This document shows, one piece after another, positions 11,899 through 22,153 of a stretch of 64,000 nucleotides of DNA. Each line of letters opens with the position of its first letter. Position 1 is the first letter of the stretch. The position numbers were made by a program, and so were the translations under genes. Under the pieces are notes generated by a model. That model did not search any database. It was given only the letters and a program-made list of their open reading frames with translations, and had not been told where the DNA came from. This stretch comes from Gyromitra esculenta. Its lineage: Eukaryota; Ascomycota; Pezizomycetes; Pezizales; Discinaceae. The stretch covers positions 620,001 through 684,000 of the forward strand of contig JBCAML010000008.1 in the NCBI GenBank assembly GCA_038503075.1, written 5' to 3'.

Positions 11899-13716
11899 TT
11901 ATGAGAAGAGTAGGGCGAAATATTAAGATTATAAGAGTTAAGGAAGATGAAGAGTGTTGTAGCAACTGAAAAGATACTTTTGTATGGATGAAGATATTGA
12001 GAAGAACTATAGTGATAGTAATGCGATTTAGAATTCGAAGGAGTCGTGTTTAAGATATCAAGTTACTAGGGAGATATTGTGGTATTTATGCATATGTAAG
12101 TTCCACAAGTTTATACATGTGCACGTGTACATGTAACATGCACAGGTAGAAACTCTTGGGCATAGAAACTGCACAACGCTAAGCCTTCTAACTGTCATTG
12201 GTTGAACACACCACGGGCTTGGGCGGGCGCCTTGTTGCATCTCGACGGATCCAACTTGTGAGTCTTGATGACTTAGAAATCATATATCTGCGGGTTTGAT
12301 TCGCGGGGACTAATTTGCACTTTAACGGTGAATGGTTAACTCCGAATTCGACCGTTCTCACTCTACTAGTAGTTTGAGTTTCAACTTTCTTGTTTCTTTT
12401 TTTCCCCGGCATGACTAGGGAAGGGCTGTTTCTGAGAAAACGCCTTCAATGCCCGTAAACTTGCAGGCGCATACCTTTTCGATACCCTTCTCAAATGTAC
12501 CAGCAGAAAGACCGTGAACTACCCGAGACACACGCCCCTAATACCAAGTAGGCGAGGCCACAGAGAGCTGCTAAGCTGCTACAGTGTACACTGCAGTCCC
12601 TCAACCAGACGCCAAACCAGTCCCCCCCCAGGTATTTTTAAAATATTTTCCGGTTCTTTTTATTTATTCTTGTTATTAGGCTAATATCAGCTGTAAATTC
12701 TCTAATAATAGTTCCTACAATGAGTCCCAGTTGGTTGTAGGAACACCGTAACTGAGATCCATTAGTTTGGTTGCGACCATAAATACCTTGGTAAGTATAT
12801 AATTTGAGGTCACTCCTGACCATTGATTAATTAACACACAGAACCTAACCCTTCGGCCACCACAAAAAGGGATTTTTTTGCAGAGAGTGTGGTAAATATT
12901 TAAAAGAGATATAGGTAAGCAAAGGTTTCGCGGTTCACGGTCTTTATGCTGGTATATTTTATGAGACAGGGCACTGTAAAGGTGTGGGCCAATTGCAAGT
13001 TTACGGGCACTGAAAAGGGTTTCTCGCCTGTCTCCATTGTTACTCACTTCGTCATGTACGGAATGTGCAGAAAAATGATTCGCGTTTCGTGGTTCTGGGC
13101 TTAGGATCGGGAAATTTCGATTAGAATATGATTTCCCTGTGCCTTTTAATAAAATATCAGTTACTACGCACGTATCTCTATAAAAGTCATCCATTCATAG
13201 GGAAAACTGCAATAGCCCTAGAGTCAGTATAAAATGGGCCAGAATTATACGCCAAGTACACTTTATTTATTAGATATCTTCCCAGAAATAAAATCTAAGT
13301 CGACAAATTAGCCTCTATCGAACTTGGTAGCCACCAAAGACACGTACATGTTGAGTATTATCGCCTCTGGCCGCAATGCATCACTTTACTGCACCCTACG
13401 TACTACAACGAGAGCCGTTATAACGGTACTGGAATAATTATGGATAGCTCTAAGCCTTAACTTAGCACAAGAGGCCGTAATCCGCAGAGATTAGGTGTAC
13501 TGTCTCTGATGAGATTTGTCTTTAGGGGAATATTACACGCAGGCCTCGAAAATCTTAGTACTCTAGCGAAAGCTACGGATTGTATCCTGGGATATCTAGA
13601 CCTAGGGATGATTATTACCTAAGCTTAACACGGCACAAACCTTTCCCTCAGCAAGCCCCATAACATAACCCTGTATAAATATACCTCTAGATCGGTGATT
13701 TGGCTACGAATCCTTA

Positions 13717-13855
13717 TAGACGCCTCCACGGTCTACCTAGACAGATGGCAATTGCTGCTTGATCAGCAAATAAGTCAGCTGCAACGCTAGAAACTTCCTT
13801 ATTCCCGTTAGCTGTCTAGAGGAAGGAGAGTCCAGGTAGACTGTAAAGGCATCTA
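13717..13855. mobile_element. TA-bounded inverted-repeat element (MITE-like)
   Basis: Bounded by TA on both sides. The left arm reads GACGCCTCCACGGTCTACCT and the right arm, reverse-complemented, reads GATGCCTTTACAGTCTACCT. The four differences in 20 bases are all transitions. About 139 bp in total, with no coding capacity. Confidence 0.65.
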
Positions 13856-14415
13856 CGATCCTGTAACTACAGCTACTCTAGAGTACAAAGTGTATGTGTG
13901 TCTGGCGGAGTACTCGTAATTGAATGACGTTTCCGAACTAGCCTGGGTTCGCACAGAGGTGCAGACCAGTAGAGAAGCAACAAGAAACAGATTCTAGCTA
14001 ACAGAGTAATGGGTCTTAGTTGAAATGAGGGTGTATGTGACTTGCATATCTAGTTCTAAGACTCAAATGAGATCCAAAACCCCTGACCTGAGCGACCAAG
14101 GGTTTCCGGGAGTTTGGAGTGCCAGACATGCGCGTATGTCATGTGTATAGGAAGACAAAGAAGCAGAAAAGGTTCTCCTTCTATAGGATCTTGGCTAGCA
14201 CAAAAGCGCCTAACTCGGTTTCAGGATGCGACCACGGCCCAGGGTAGCGACTTTACCCGCACACATACATACATGTAGGAGGATGGAGCTATCTGTAAGT
14301 TGGCAAAAGCAAAATATATTGCTAATATATTAACACTCTCCCGCATTGCATGAGATACGGGGAGCTCCTCTGAGGTAGGTGTCGTACAAGGTTCTGGCAA
14401 TAAGTGACCGCACAG

Positions 14416-14611
14416 TACTCATGTCGCTGAGTTGTTATTGCTTTCCCGATCTAGGAAATAGATCTGGATTCTTACGCAGGTAGGAAACTTTCCAGCGTGG
14501 CAACCACTCTTTCCAAGAATTAGCCTCTCATAACGGTCTCGCTGGGTAGTTTTTGGTGGGCAGATCTACTTCTATAAAGGGGAAAGCAATAGCAACTCGG
14601 CGACATGAGTA
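14416..14611. mobile_element. MITE of the CTCATGTCGC family, copy 1
   Basis: TA-bounded, 196 bp. The left arm starts CTCATGTCGCTGAGTTGTTA and the right arm, reverse-complemented, starts CTCATGTCGCCGAGTTGCTA; both continue TTGCTTTCC. The only differences across about 29 bases are two transitions. It shares its terminal bases with the element at 15323-15416 and with the lone end at 15032-15044, defining one small family. Confidence 0.75.
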
Positions 14612-15031
14612 GGGGCCTGCATGTAATATGGGATAGCATAGTAACGGCTGATAATAACGAACGTTTGTGATTGCAATTCACTAGCGAGATATGCATGAAT
14701 AGAGCCACAAGCGGCACAGTGACTTTGCCTCTGTGGCTAAGTCACTCAACCACAACTATACTCATGCCACCAAATAAGAGATAATCACAACAACACTATG
14801 AAAGAGGCAGTTTTTTCTCCTGCTCCCTCAAGGGCTTGTCTCGAGGCTACTCCTACCATGTGGCACAATTTCTTTGCATTTTTTCTAAGCTTAGATGGTA
14901 ATGTGATATTTGGTTGTGGGGGGGTTTGGTAATTCGTTGGGGCTTATGTTTGGTGGTAAGTTAAGATCCACACTCGCCTGTTTCGCTGCAGACCCATGTC
15001 CGTTCGGTCACTTTATACCAGAGCCTTGTAT

Positions 15032-15044
15032 AGCGACATGAGTA
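15032..15044. mobile_element. Lone end of a CTCATGTCGC-family MITE
   Basis: The bases GCGACATGAG followed by TA match the right terminus of the family seen at 14416-14611 and 15323-15416. No left partner is visible upstream. The TA at 15043-15044 is shared with the element that begins there. Confidence 0.4.
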
Positions 15045-15156
15045 GAGCAGTGGAGATTGCGAGGCAGTAACAAATTGATCTCCATTAGGTGGCGAAATAT
15101 TGAGTTTGTGAGCCAAGCCTCGTTATACCCTCTGCCTCGCGGTCTCCACAGCTCTA
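15043..15156. mobile_element. TA-bounded inverted-repeat element adjoining a MITE end
   Basis: The left arm is GAGCAGTGGAGATTGCGAGG and the right arm, reverse-complemented, is GAGCTGTGGAGACCGCGAGG; both continue CAG. Two of the three mismatches are the TT/CC pair, again transitions. TA is present at both boundaries. The element is 114 bp with no coding potential. Confidence 0.65.
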
Positions 15157-15322
15157 TACTAGGTGTGTAATACGAATAACATATGGCGAATCTAGCTGGT
15201 TGCTATCGGAAGTTTTCACATGCGTAGTAGGTACCTTAACCAGAGATCGGTTTACCGTCCGAATCCTTGACCGATAGCCATCCTATTCCAGCCTCTCAGC
15301 ACGCTGTTGGCTCTCATTAATC

Positions 15323-15416
15323 TACTCATGTCGCCAAGTTCCATGATCGCCACGTGACCTGTTAATGGGTGGTTTAACCTATCACGTGACGATCATGGAA
15401 CTCGGCGACGTGAGTA
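15323..15416. mobile_element. MITE of the CTCATGTCGC family, copy 2 (near-palindromic)
   Basis: A 94-bp TA-bounded near-palindrome with 36-base arms around a spacer of about 22 bases. The left arm begins CTCATGTCGCCAAGTTCCAT and the right arm, reverse-complemented, begins CTCACGTCGCCGAGTTCCAT. All four mismatches across the arms are transitions. Each arm carries a CACGTG box. Confidence 0.75.
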
Positions 15417-15551
15417 TACGGTACACTACATATAACTAGCTTAAGTATTGTGGTTTTGGTCTTTTGCGTTGCATCGTTAAAATATAAACGGACTTGGAAC
15501 ATACATGTCTGTACCTGTACAACATGTATTCAAGTTCTGAAGCGTCCCCAT

Positions 15552-15661
15552 TAGAGACTTTGCACTTTTGAGCCAGCCCTGGTTTTGGACCAACCAGAAG
15601 CTGATCTGCATCAATTAAATTGCTAGAAATCAGAGCTGGATCTATTTACGCAAAGTCTCTA
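15552..15661. mobile_element. TA-bounded inverted-repeat element
   Basis: Arms TAGAGACTTTGC and GCAAAGTCTCTA enclose about 85 bases. The flanks extend the symmetry (CCCCAT on the left, TTAATGGGG on the right), so the boundary may lie a few bases further out, at 15546-15670. No coding content. Confidence 0.55.
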
Positions 15662-16228
15662 TTAATGGGGCAATTGACTTACCCTCAACCACGATTGGGC
15701 GTTTCCTGCTTTCTTTTACTGAGGCCTGTTTTTGAACGCTTTTAGGTCCTCGATCCTCAATCTACTAATCAATGTGGTATTGCAATAAACCCTTAACTTC
15801 TAGAAATATCGACGCATGTAGCAATGAGAGGGTGTTGGTGTGAGAATTCGAAACGTTGCAAGTCTGCCACCTTTCAAGGCAGAAATATCATAAGGCAAAG
15901 TACACAAATGATCGTAGCAGGTTTACGTATACAGTGCACGTAATTAATGGAAATCTAATAGTAGGAAATATAGAGGGAAATATGCCAAGTAAATGTAGTG
16001 ATACATGTGGGTACAACGTGCTTTCTCCTTTTGGCTAGGCAGAGTAATGTGTAGGGACGTAATGTATACACACAGTATATCCCAGCACTATATACACGTA
16101 AAGGCCATTTAGTGTCTTGGCGTTCGTACAAGCGGATTCCAACGCGTCTCCTCAAACTTTGCCCTCAACTCTCCTCCCCCCCGCGTTTCCCCTCTTCCTC
16201 CGCTCCCCCCAACCGCCTGTCCAACTTC

Positions 16229-18924
16229 ATGCTCAAAATGGAGGACGATGCTGCTCCACCACCGATTGTCTTCAAGGCCACCTACAGTGGCACTCCCGTG
16301 TGAGTGTTCCTGATCCTTCTTCTCACCCTTCTCCTACTAGTGGCTCCCTGGGCTGGCAGAAAATTCACGTAGTAGCACAGTCAAAAAAAATTTGAGTTAT
16401 GACTAGAACTGGCATTTCCATCTGGCTGTTTTGTTGTGTCGCTAGGGTCGATGGGAGGAACAGGGTCTTTTCGGGATTCTTTTGAATGTAACCTTTGCTA
16501 ATTGTCGTGGGCGCTCTCACAGCTATGAATAGTACGTCCCTCTGTTCGCATATCGGCTAGTTCCATTCTATCCCACTTGAAACTAATGCTTAGTATAAAG
16601 TATCGCAAAGGGAATCGCTTGTATGCGTAGACGATCCGATTCATGGGTGAATGCTACACAAGTGCTGAAGGTTTGACTTCCTGACTCCCGCTCGTTTAAA
16701 ATAAGGCTCCTAATCTTGCACCATAGGTTGCCGAATTTGATAAACCGCAAAGAACACGAATTTTGGAGCGTGAGGTCCAACGGGGTGTTCATGAAAAAGT
16801 ACAAGGTGGTTATGGAAAATATCAAGGTAAGCGACTTGCAGAAAAGGGAGGCTATGTGTTAGCACCATAAAAGTCGAATATCTCGCGATTCACTTTTCTT
16901 GGACACCAGTTAACAGATGACACGATAGGAACCTGGGTGCCTTTGGAGCGCGCCAAAGAGATCGCAGCTCTTTATAATGTTGGTGAATTACTTAAGCCTA
17001 TCTTCGAATTTCGGCCTTCCACCGAATCGCCCCCATTGGCGCCCAAGCATGTCACTGCTGCATCTACGAAGCCAAGACCCGCCCGGGCACCAGCTCGTGC
17101 CCCACCAGCTGCGGCACCTGCCAAACGTGTAGCAAGTAAGTTTAAGTTGTCTTTACCTTTGGTATGATGTCATAGTTTCTGAGGAAAGTTCTTAATTTCT
17201 TTGTTGTAATAGAACCAACACCACCAGCACCAATACCAGCCCCACCATCTCATATCAGTTCAGAGGAGGATGAAGGTGAGGACGACGATTTGAGCGACAT
17301 GGATCCTCTTAACGACCCTAGTTCGCCATCCGTCCAATCCTCATCTGCGTCTGAAGGAGACCTTTCAGAGCTCGAATTAGAAGATCACCCCTCTCAGCAC
17401 TCCGTAAATACAGTCTTAGGAAGAAAGCACAAAATGGACCATGAGGAGCTATCGTCATCAGGCTTAATACCTTCATCACAACAAAGGAGAATGGCGTATA
17501 GTGATGAACTCCTTGATTATTTCATGGCAAACGAGAAAGGTCTCCCAGATTTCCTCATAAATCCACCCCCGGATTTTGACGTAAATGAGATTATCGACGA
17601 CGAGGGCCATACAGCCTTCCACTGGGCTGCAGCGATGGGTGATCTGAGGGTCATAGAACTACTGTACAAGGCGAATGCGAATATCTACATGGTTAACAAG
17701 CGCGGCGAGACCCCGCTTATGCGCGCAGTACTCTTCACTAACAACTACGACCGAAAATCGTTTCCTCGGTTAGTTGAGACTCTGCGAGATACAATCTTCC
17801 AGGTAGACAACTACGACTCAACGGTCTTCCACCACATCGCGGCAACTACTTCTTCAAGAAACAAGCTTTTAGCAGCACGATATTACTATGACGTTCTTCT
17901 ACAAAAGCTCGGTGAGAAGCACTCAATGGTGGAAATCGCAAACATACTAGACTTGAAAGACGCCCCAGGTGACACGGCGCTCACGATTGCGGCTCGCAAC
18001 GGTGCGAAGAAATGCGTCCGAAGCTTACTTGCACATAACGCCAATCCAAACATCCCAAACAATGAAGGGCAAACCGCTGATCAGTATATCGTCGCTGTTG
18101 AACGTCAACGGCGAAATGGTGATTATCCTATGGCATCGAGTTCGTCGCCTTTCCAATCACATGACCACCACCCACATGACCACCCACATCACCACCCACA
18201 TCAGTCTCGGTATCAAAGACACCCGTCCACTCAATCAGCTGCAACCGTGGCAGCAGTAAATTATGCCAATGCTAGCCATGTACCCCGACCACATATCTCC
18301 GAAGCAGCCATTTCGGCTACAAAGAAGGTTATACCACAGATGGCCGAGATGCTGGAGGGACTTGCCACTGCGTTTGATAACGAATTACAAGATAAAGAGG
18401 AAGACGTTAGCCAAGCTCAGCGATTGCTTGATAGCTCAACCCATGAGATCCAGGGATGTAAAGCAACCTCTGAAGAAACTTTGGCTCCTTTTGGCGACGT
18501 GATGAACATGGACTCCCAGATAGAAGCTCTAAGAGCTGAAGCGGACACACTAGCAGAGGAGCTTAAGAAAATTTTTGAGCGTGGGCAATACTACGAACTC
18601 TCAAACCTAATTCGCGAAGAGGAGCAACAGCTAGAAGACGAGAAAGAGTCTCTCACCGACGCGAACGATCCTGACACATTGATGGAGAAACTAGCAGCTG
18701 CGCGAGACCTTGCACAGGCCCAACGGGAGAGGGAAGAGCTGCGTGAGACAATCGTGAAAGCACATGCAAGAAGTGGAGCAGGTGAAAAGATGAGTGATTA
18801 TCGACGTTTAATTGCGCTAAGCTGTTCGTTGCTCACAGAGGATGTGGAGGATTTGTTGCCGGAAATTTTAAAAGATCTGGAGGCGGGAGGAGATGCAGAT
18901 ATAGGGGGTAGCTTAGTGATATGA
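16229..18924 (+). CDS. MBP1: Mbp1/Res-type APSES-ankyrin transcription factor (6 exons, 9-nt microexon)
   Basis: Exons 16229-16299, 16523-16531, 16601-16670, 16727-16826, 16929-17135 and 17213-18924 give 722 residues. This is the DNA-binding subunit of the MBF (MCB-binding) G1/S complex, partnering a Swi6-like protein in the nucleus. The APSES/KilA-N domain (about 13-105) contains [37 protein letters not shown] and [17 protein letters not shown] Pro/Ala-rich linker (about 120-165) and an acidic-Ser region follow. Ankyrin repeats span about 283-455 ([35 protein letters not shown]). Next come a His-rich run (about 469-483) and a C-terminal coiled-coil half with the usual heterodimerisation role. 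The 9-base exon CTATGAATA encodes the invariant Tyr-Glu after PV. Met1 or Met4 could be the start. Confidence 0.95.
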
Positions 18925-19563
18925 TTATATTACATCAATGTTGTGCCCGTTCTCTTTCCCTTCCTTGGTATATTAACGCCCTTTTTTTCGTTTGCCGCCA
19001 CAAGTTCTCGTTCGCCCTCATTGATTGAGGTCTTTAAAGGTGTTACTCCGGGGGGGGGTTTTCTGCTGCAATGTACAGCATTCTATTTTCTTGTTATGAT
19101 TCCTACTGTTGCTTATTTTCTGTTGCTTTATTTTATTTTATTTTATTTATGTTTGGGATGTGTATGATACCTCGATGCTGATTCGCAGTAATAATAGGGA
19201 GTGCCGGGGTGGTTTGGTTTGCCTATTCAGTTTGGTAGGTTTTATTTGTATAAAAGTTATAAATGATAAAAGGAATGGAAGTGGGGCGGGGGGTATCATA
19301 CTACTGCGCGCCTAGTTGAGTGGACTCGTGAGCAATGATTTCATTCCCAGCTTCTCTGAACGACTGAATCTCAAAGCATTTTAACCTAGTATTTAGCGTC
19401 ACAGCTTGCAGCCAATATTTTGAACAACTGGGGTTTGTAGCTAAGGGTTGATCTGACGAGATACAGCTATCAACCCAAGAACGAATTCGGTAATGATAAA
19501 TGAGTAATAGCATACTCCTCCTATCTCCACGGCACCGTTAGATCTAAGCGTCCATGAGCTAGC

Positions 19564-19690
19564 TATCCCATAGACTGTTAAAGCTGCCCCCCCTGTCGAG
19601 GGAATCACTTTTATTGGGTAGATTTCAGTTGACTCCGAGTTGAGCCACAGTTATACAGGGGGTCAGCATTTTTTAACAGTCTATGGGATA
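19564..19690. mobile_element. TA-bounded inverted-repeat element
   Basis: TA followed by TCCCATAGACTGTTAAA on the left, and TTTAACAGTCTATGGGA followed by TA on the right: perfect 17-base arms, with GC added outside on both sides. A second inner inversion (CCCCCCTGT and ACAGGGGG) lies within. About 127 bp. Confidence 0.7.
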
Positions 19691-22047
19691 GCGCACAGCA
19701 AAGCATCTGGGGCGGTACTCACATTTTGCTCTCCAGCTCGGGGGCTCTCCCTTCATTACATGTGACCCTCCTCTGCAAACTTCACTCCATGTCTAAGGGT
19801 GCAGTCGTTTAAGTCTTCTACCCAGACCACAATTAAATTACCTGTGTCGTCTGTTCAAGCACGAAGTCACTCTTTTGAAATCTCTGACCCCACTTCACAT
19901 GTCATAACCCTACTTCGCATGTCATGGTCTCCATCACTATGAGACTTCTAAGCGTTATCTTCTCTCGCCATACCTTTCCTCCTATAGCTGTGAATTTTCT
20001 GCAGCGAGTAGCGCCTGACAGGTAGGAACACCAGACTCATCAAATTTGAGACGATACTAAGTTTTTTGAGGGAGGAAAGACGTGAATCACAGGACCATCC
20101 GTTGGGATGAGAAACGTCGAGAGTGGAAGGACGAGCTTTATCGATGCAGAATTGCGATTGAGAAACCAAAGGCGCAGCCTAGATACAAATTCTCACTTGG
20201 CCTATTCTGCGGGCAGAAGTATTATACACCATAGATAAGAAACCACCCTTAAAGAACGACTTCGATTTTGCGGTGCTATCGATGCATAGGGTGTGCCAAC
20301 ATCAATGTGTGCTCATAAACAGTATTAGCGTTGCCTGGTGCCATACTTCATTAGTTATCACTCGCGAGCCTTGCTACGAGACATTATAATTATGTGCAAA
20401 CTTTAGCTGCTCCTTCTCGGCTACAGTTAAATACGGTTATTAGTCAGTGAAACTCAGATAGCTTTAGCTCTTGAACGATATTATAACTTCCCCAGGCATC
20501 CCCTTCCAATTTGAATTAACCAGTGAATACACTTCACGTCAGTGTAGTATCTTATTCCGTATGCTCTGCTTGCAAGCGCCGGAGTTCGAACCACCGTTAT
20601 AATCCTATACACCTCAACGAAATTACCCTCTAACGATGAACGTGAGGTTATTGCTGAATAGCTAAACCCACCTGCGGCCTGCCAAGCATCGACGGGTGAT
20701 ACTTTGTGATGCAACCGAGCGTCATCATCCATCGAGAGCGCAGGACCATCACGCTGTACTCCATCAAAACCACTTCAAAGACACCTCTATCAGTCACGTA
20801 GCTTCTGAAGTTCTGGGACAGTTTTGCTCCTTTCCTTGGCTATGCAACTCTTCATGCCACCGCGAATGGTTCGATGGACTGTGAGTTCCCTTCTCATTTG
20901 CTCGTTCCTGTTTGGGGGCGATGTCAGTGGTTATCTATCCCTATCAGCCTCCATCGGCTCCTGACGATAACCATCGCATCTGCCAAACCCCGTCGATTTT
21001 CATCGGCCCCTTAGGTTTCATCATCTCCCTTGATCTCCTCGAACTATCAGACCTTTCTTCGTATCTCATAAACAGAGTTGACTCGGGTCTGTTCGCAGCG
21101 GTGTAGCCGGAACCGCTAGACTTGAGCCCCTCACATAAATCAACGACGATGAAGGTGGTGGGTGGAGTGGCAAGAAACTCTCATTTTTGCTTTCTGCACA
21201 CGAGTTATTCATGAATCATTCCCAGGAACCGCAAATCAGCCAAACCACTCAACCACCCCACTCACAAGTCATAACCAAGGATCTCGAGCCAATCCGCAGT
21301 ACCACAACAAAGCCAGTTTCGATGAAAGAAAAAGAAAAAAGAGGATGTCCAATTCCCAAAGGTTCCAAAAAAATACCACAAGGAAAGATGGTGAAGACGC
21401 TAGGCTGCTCCCTGCCTCATAGAGAACAGGAAACAGCCGTGGACAGCCGTTCTTAGGCCGACGCTGGAGTTTCCTTACCCGAAGGTAGGGAAAGAGCCAT
21501 TGGCAGCCAACCTCCATCCTTCCAGGAGAGCATGTAGAGGGAGGGAAGGGAGGAAGGACTGCTATTTATTTGCATGGGGTGGGGGCTGGGACTTGGTCTT
21601 GGTATCAGATGTGCGGGTGATTACTGTTCACTCGTTGTGGGCCGTTCGTTGTGGGAGGTTGAGCGGGAGCTCCAAACCATAGTATGGTTGTGTAGTGCGG
21701 ATATGCAAATATCACTCGGATGGGAGACAACACCACATGTATCTTCTGGGCGAGAGTACTTGGCCAACTCCACACAAAATTTTATCCATGTAGTGAAACT
21801 TAAATCATAAAACACTCGATATATACATACGACTAATCTACTTCACAATAGACACATGTATCTCTTTCCAAAAATCCATGTGCATGTACTTCCGAGAAAA
21901 TTTTACGCAGGAACACGATATTAAATTGATTAAGAATATAACCCACTCCATTCAAATATCATTAATACATACACCTAACGTGTACCAACTTTAATTTTTA
22001 ACATTTTATTTACACATATCCTTGCCCGTCTTGTTGGAGACTACATG

Positions 22048-22153
22048 TACTGCCGCACTAACTCGAGCAAGCGGACTTCACGCTAAGATGTTGGAGTTGC
22101 CTCTATAGGCAGAACGCCCAAAAATTCCTCCGCTTGCTCGGGTTAATGCGGTA
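22048..22153. mobile_element. TA-bounded inverted-repeat element
   Basis: The left arm CCGCACTAACTCGAGCAAGC and the right arm, reverse-complemented, CCGCATTAACCCGAGCAAGC differ by two transitions, and both continue GGA. TA lies directly outside the right arm; on the left three extra bases separate TA from the arm, so that end is imprecise. Confidence 0.6.

Larger units (their letters stand above)
7713..16228. other. 8.5-kb gene-poor region with decayed repeats
   Basis: Apart from a possible small gene at 11644-11898, I find no supportable coding sequence. About 7720-8450 is GC-richer and carries overlapping open frames on both strands without family resemblance; it may be the promoter side of the DUF202 gene. 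From about 8.6 kb the sequence is AT-richer with dense stops. Six TA-bounded inverted-repeat elements are described separately. Arm comparisons show mainly C/T and G/A differences, consistent with RIP. Confidence 0.6.

Noticed and set aside
12715..13194. 159-codon minus-strand frame in the desert
   Set aside because: No recognisable domain and no coding character beyond length; surrounded by decayed repeats.
20560..20620. TTCGAA-containing segment resembling a tRNA T-arm
   Set aside because: The flanking bases do not form a 5-bp T-stem and no matching D or anticodon arms were seen. Similar isolated TTCGAA sites near 38932 and 57306 fail for the same reason; no tRNA gene is called in the window.
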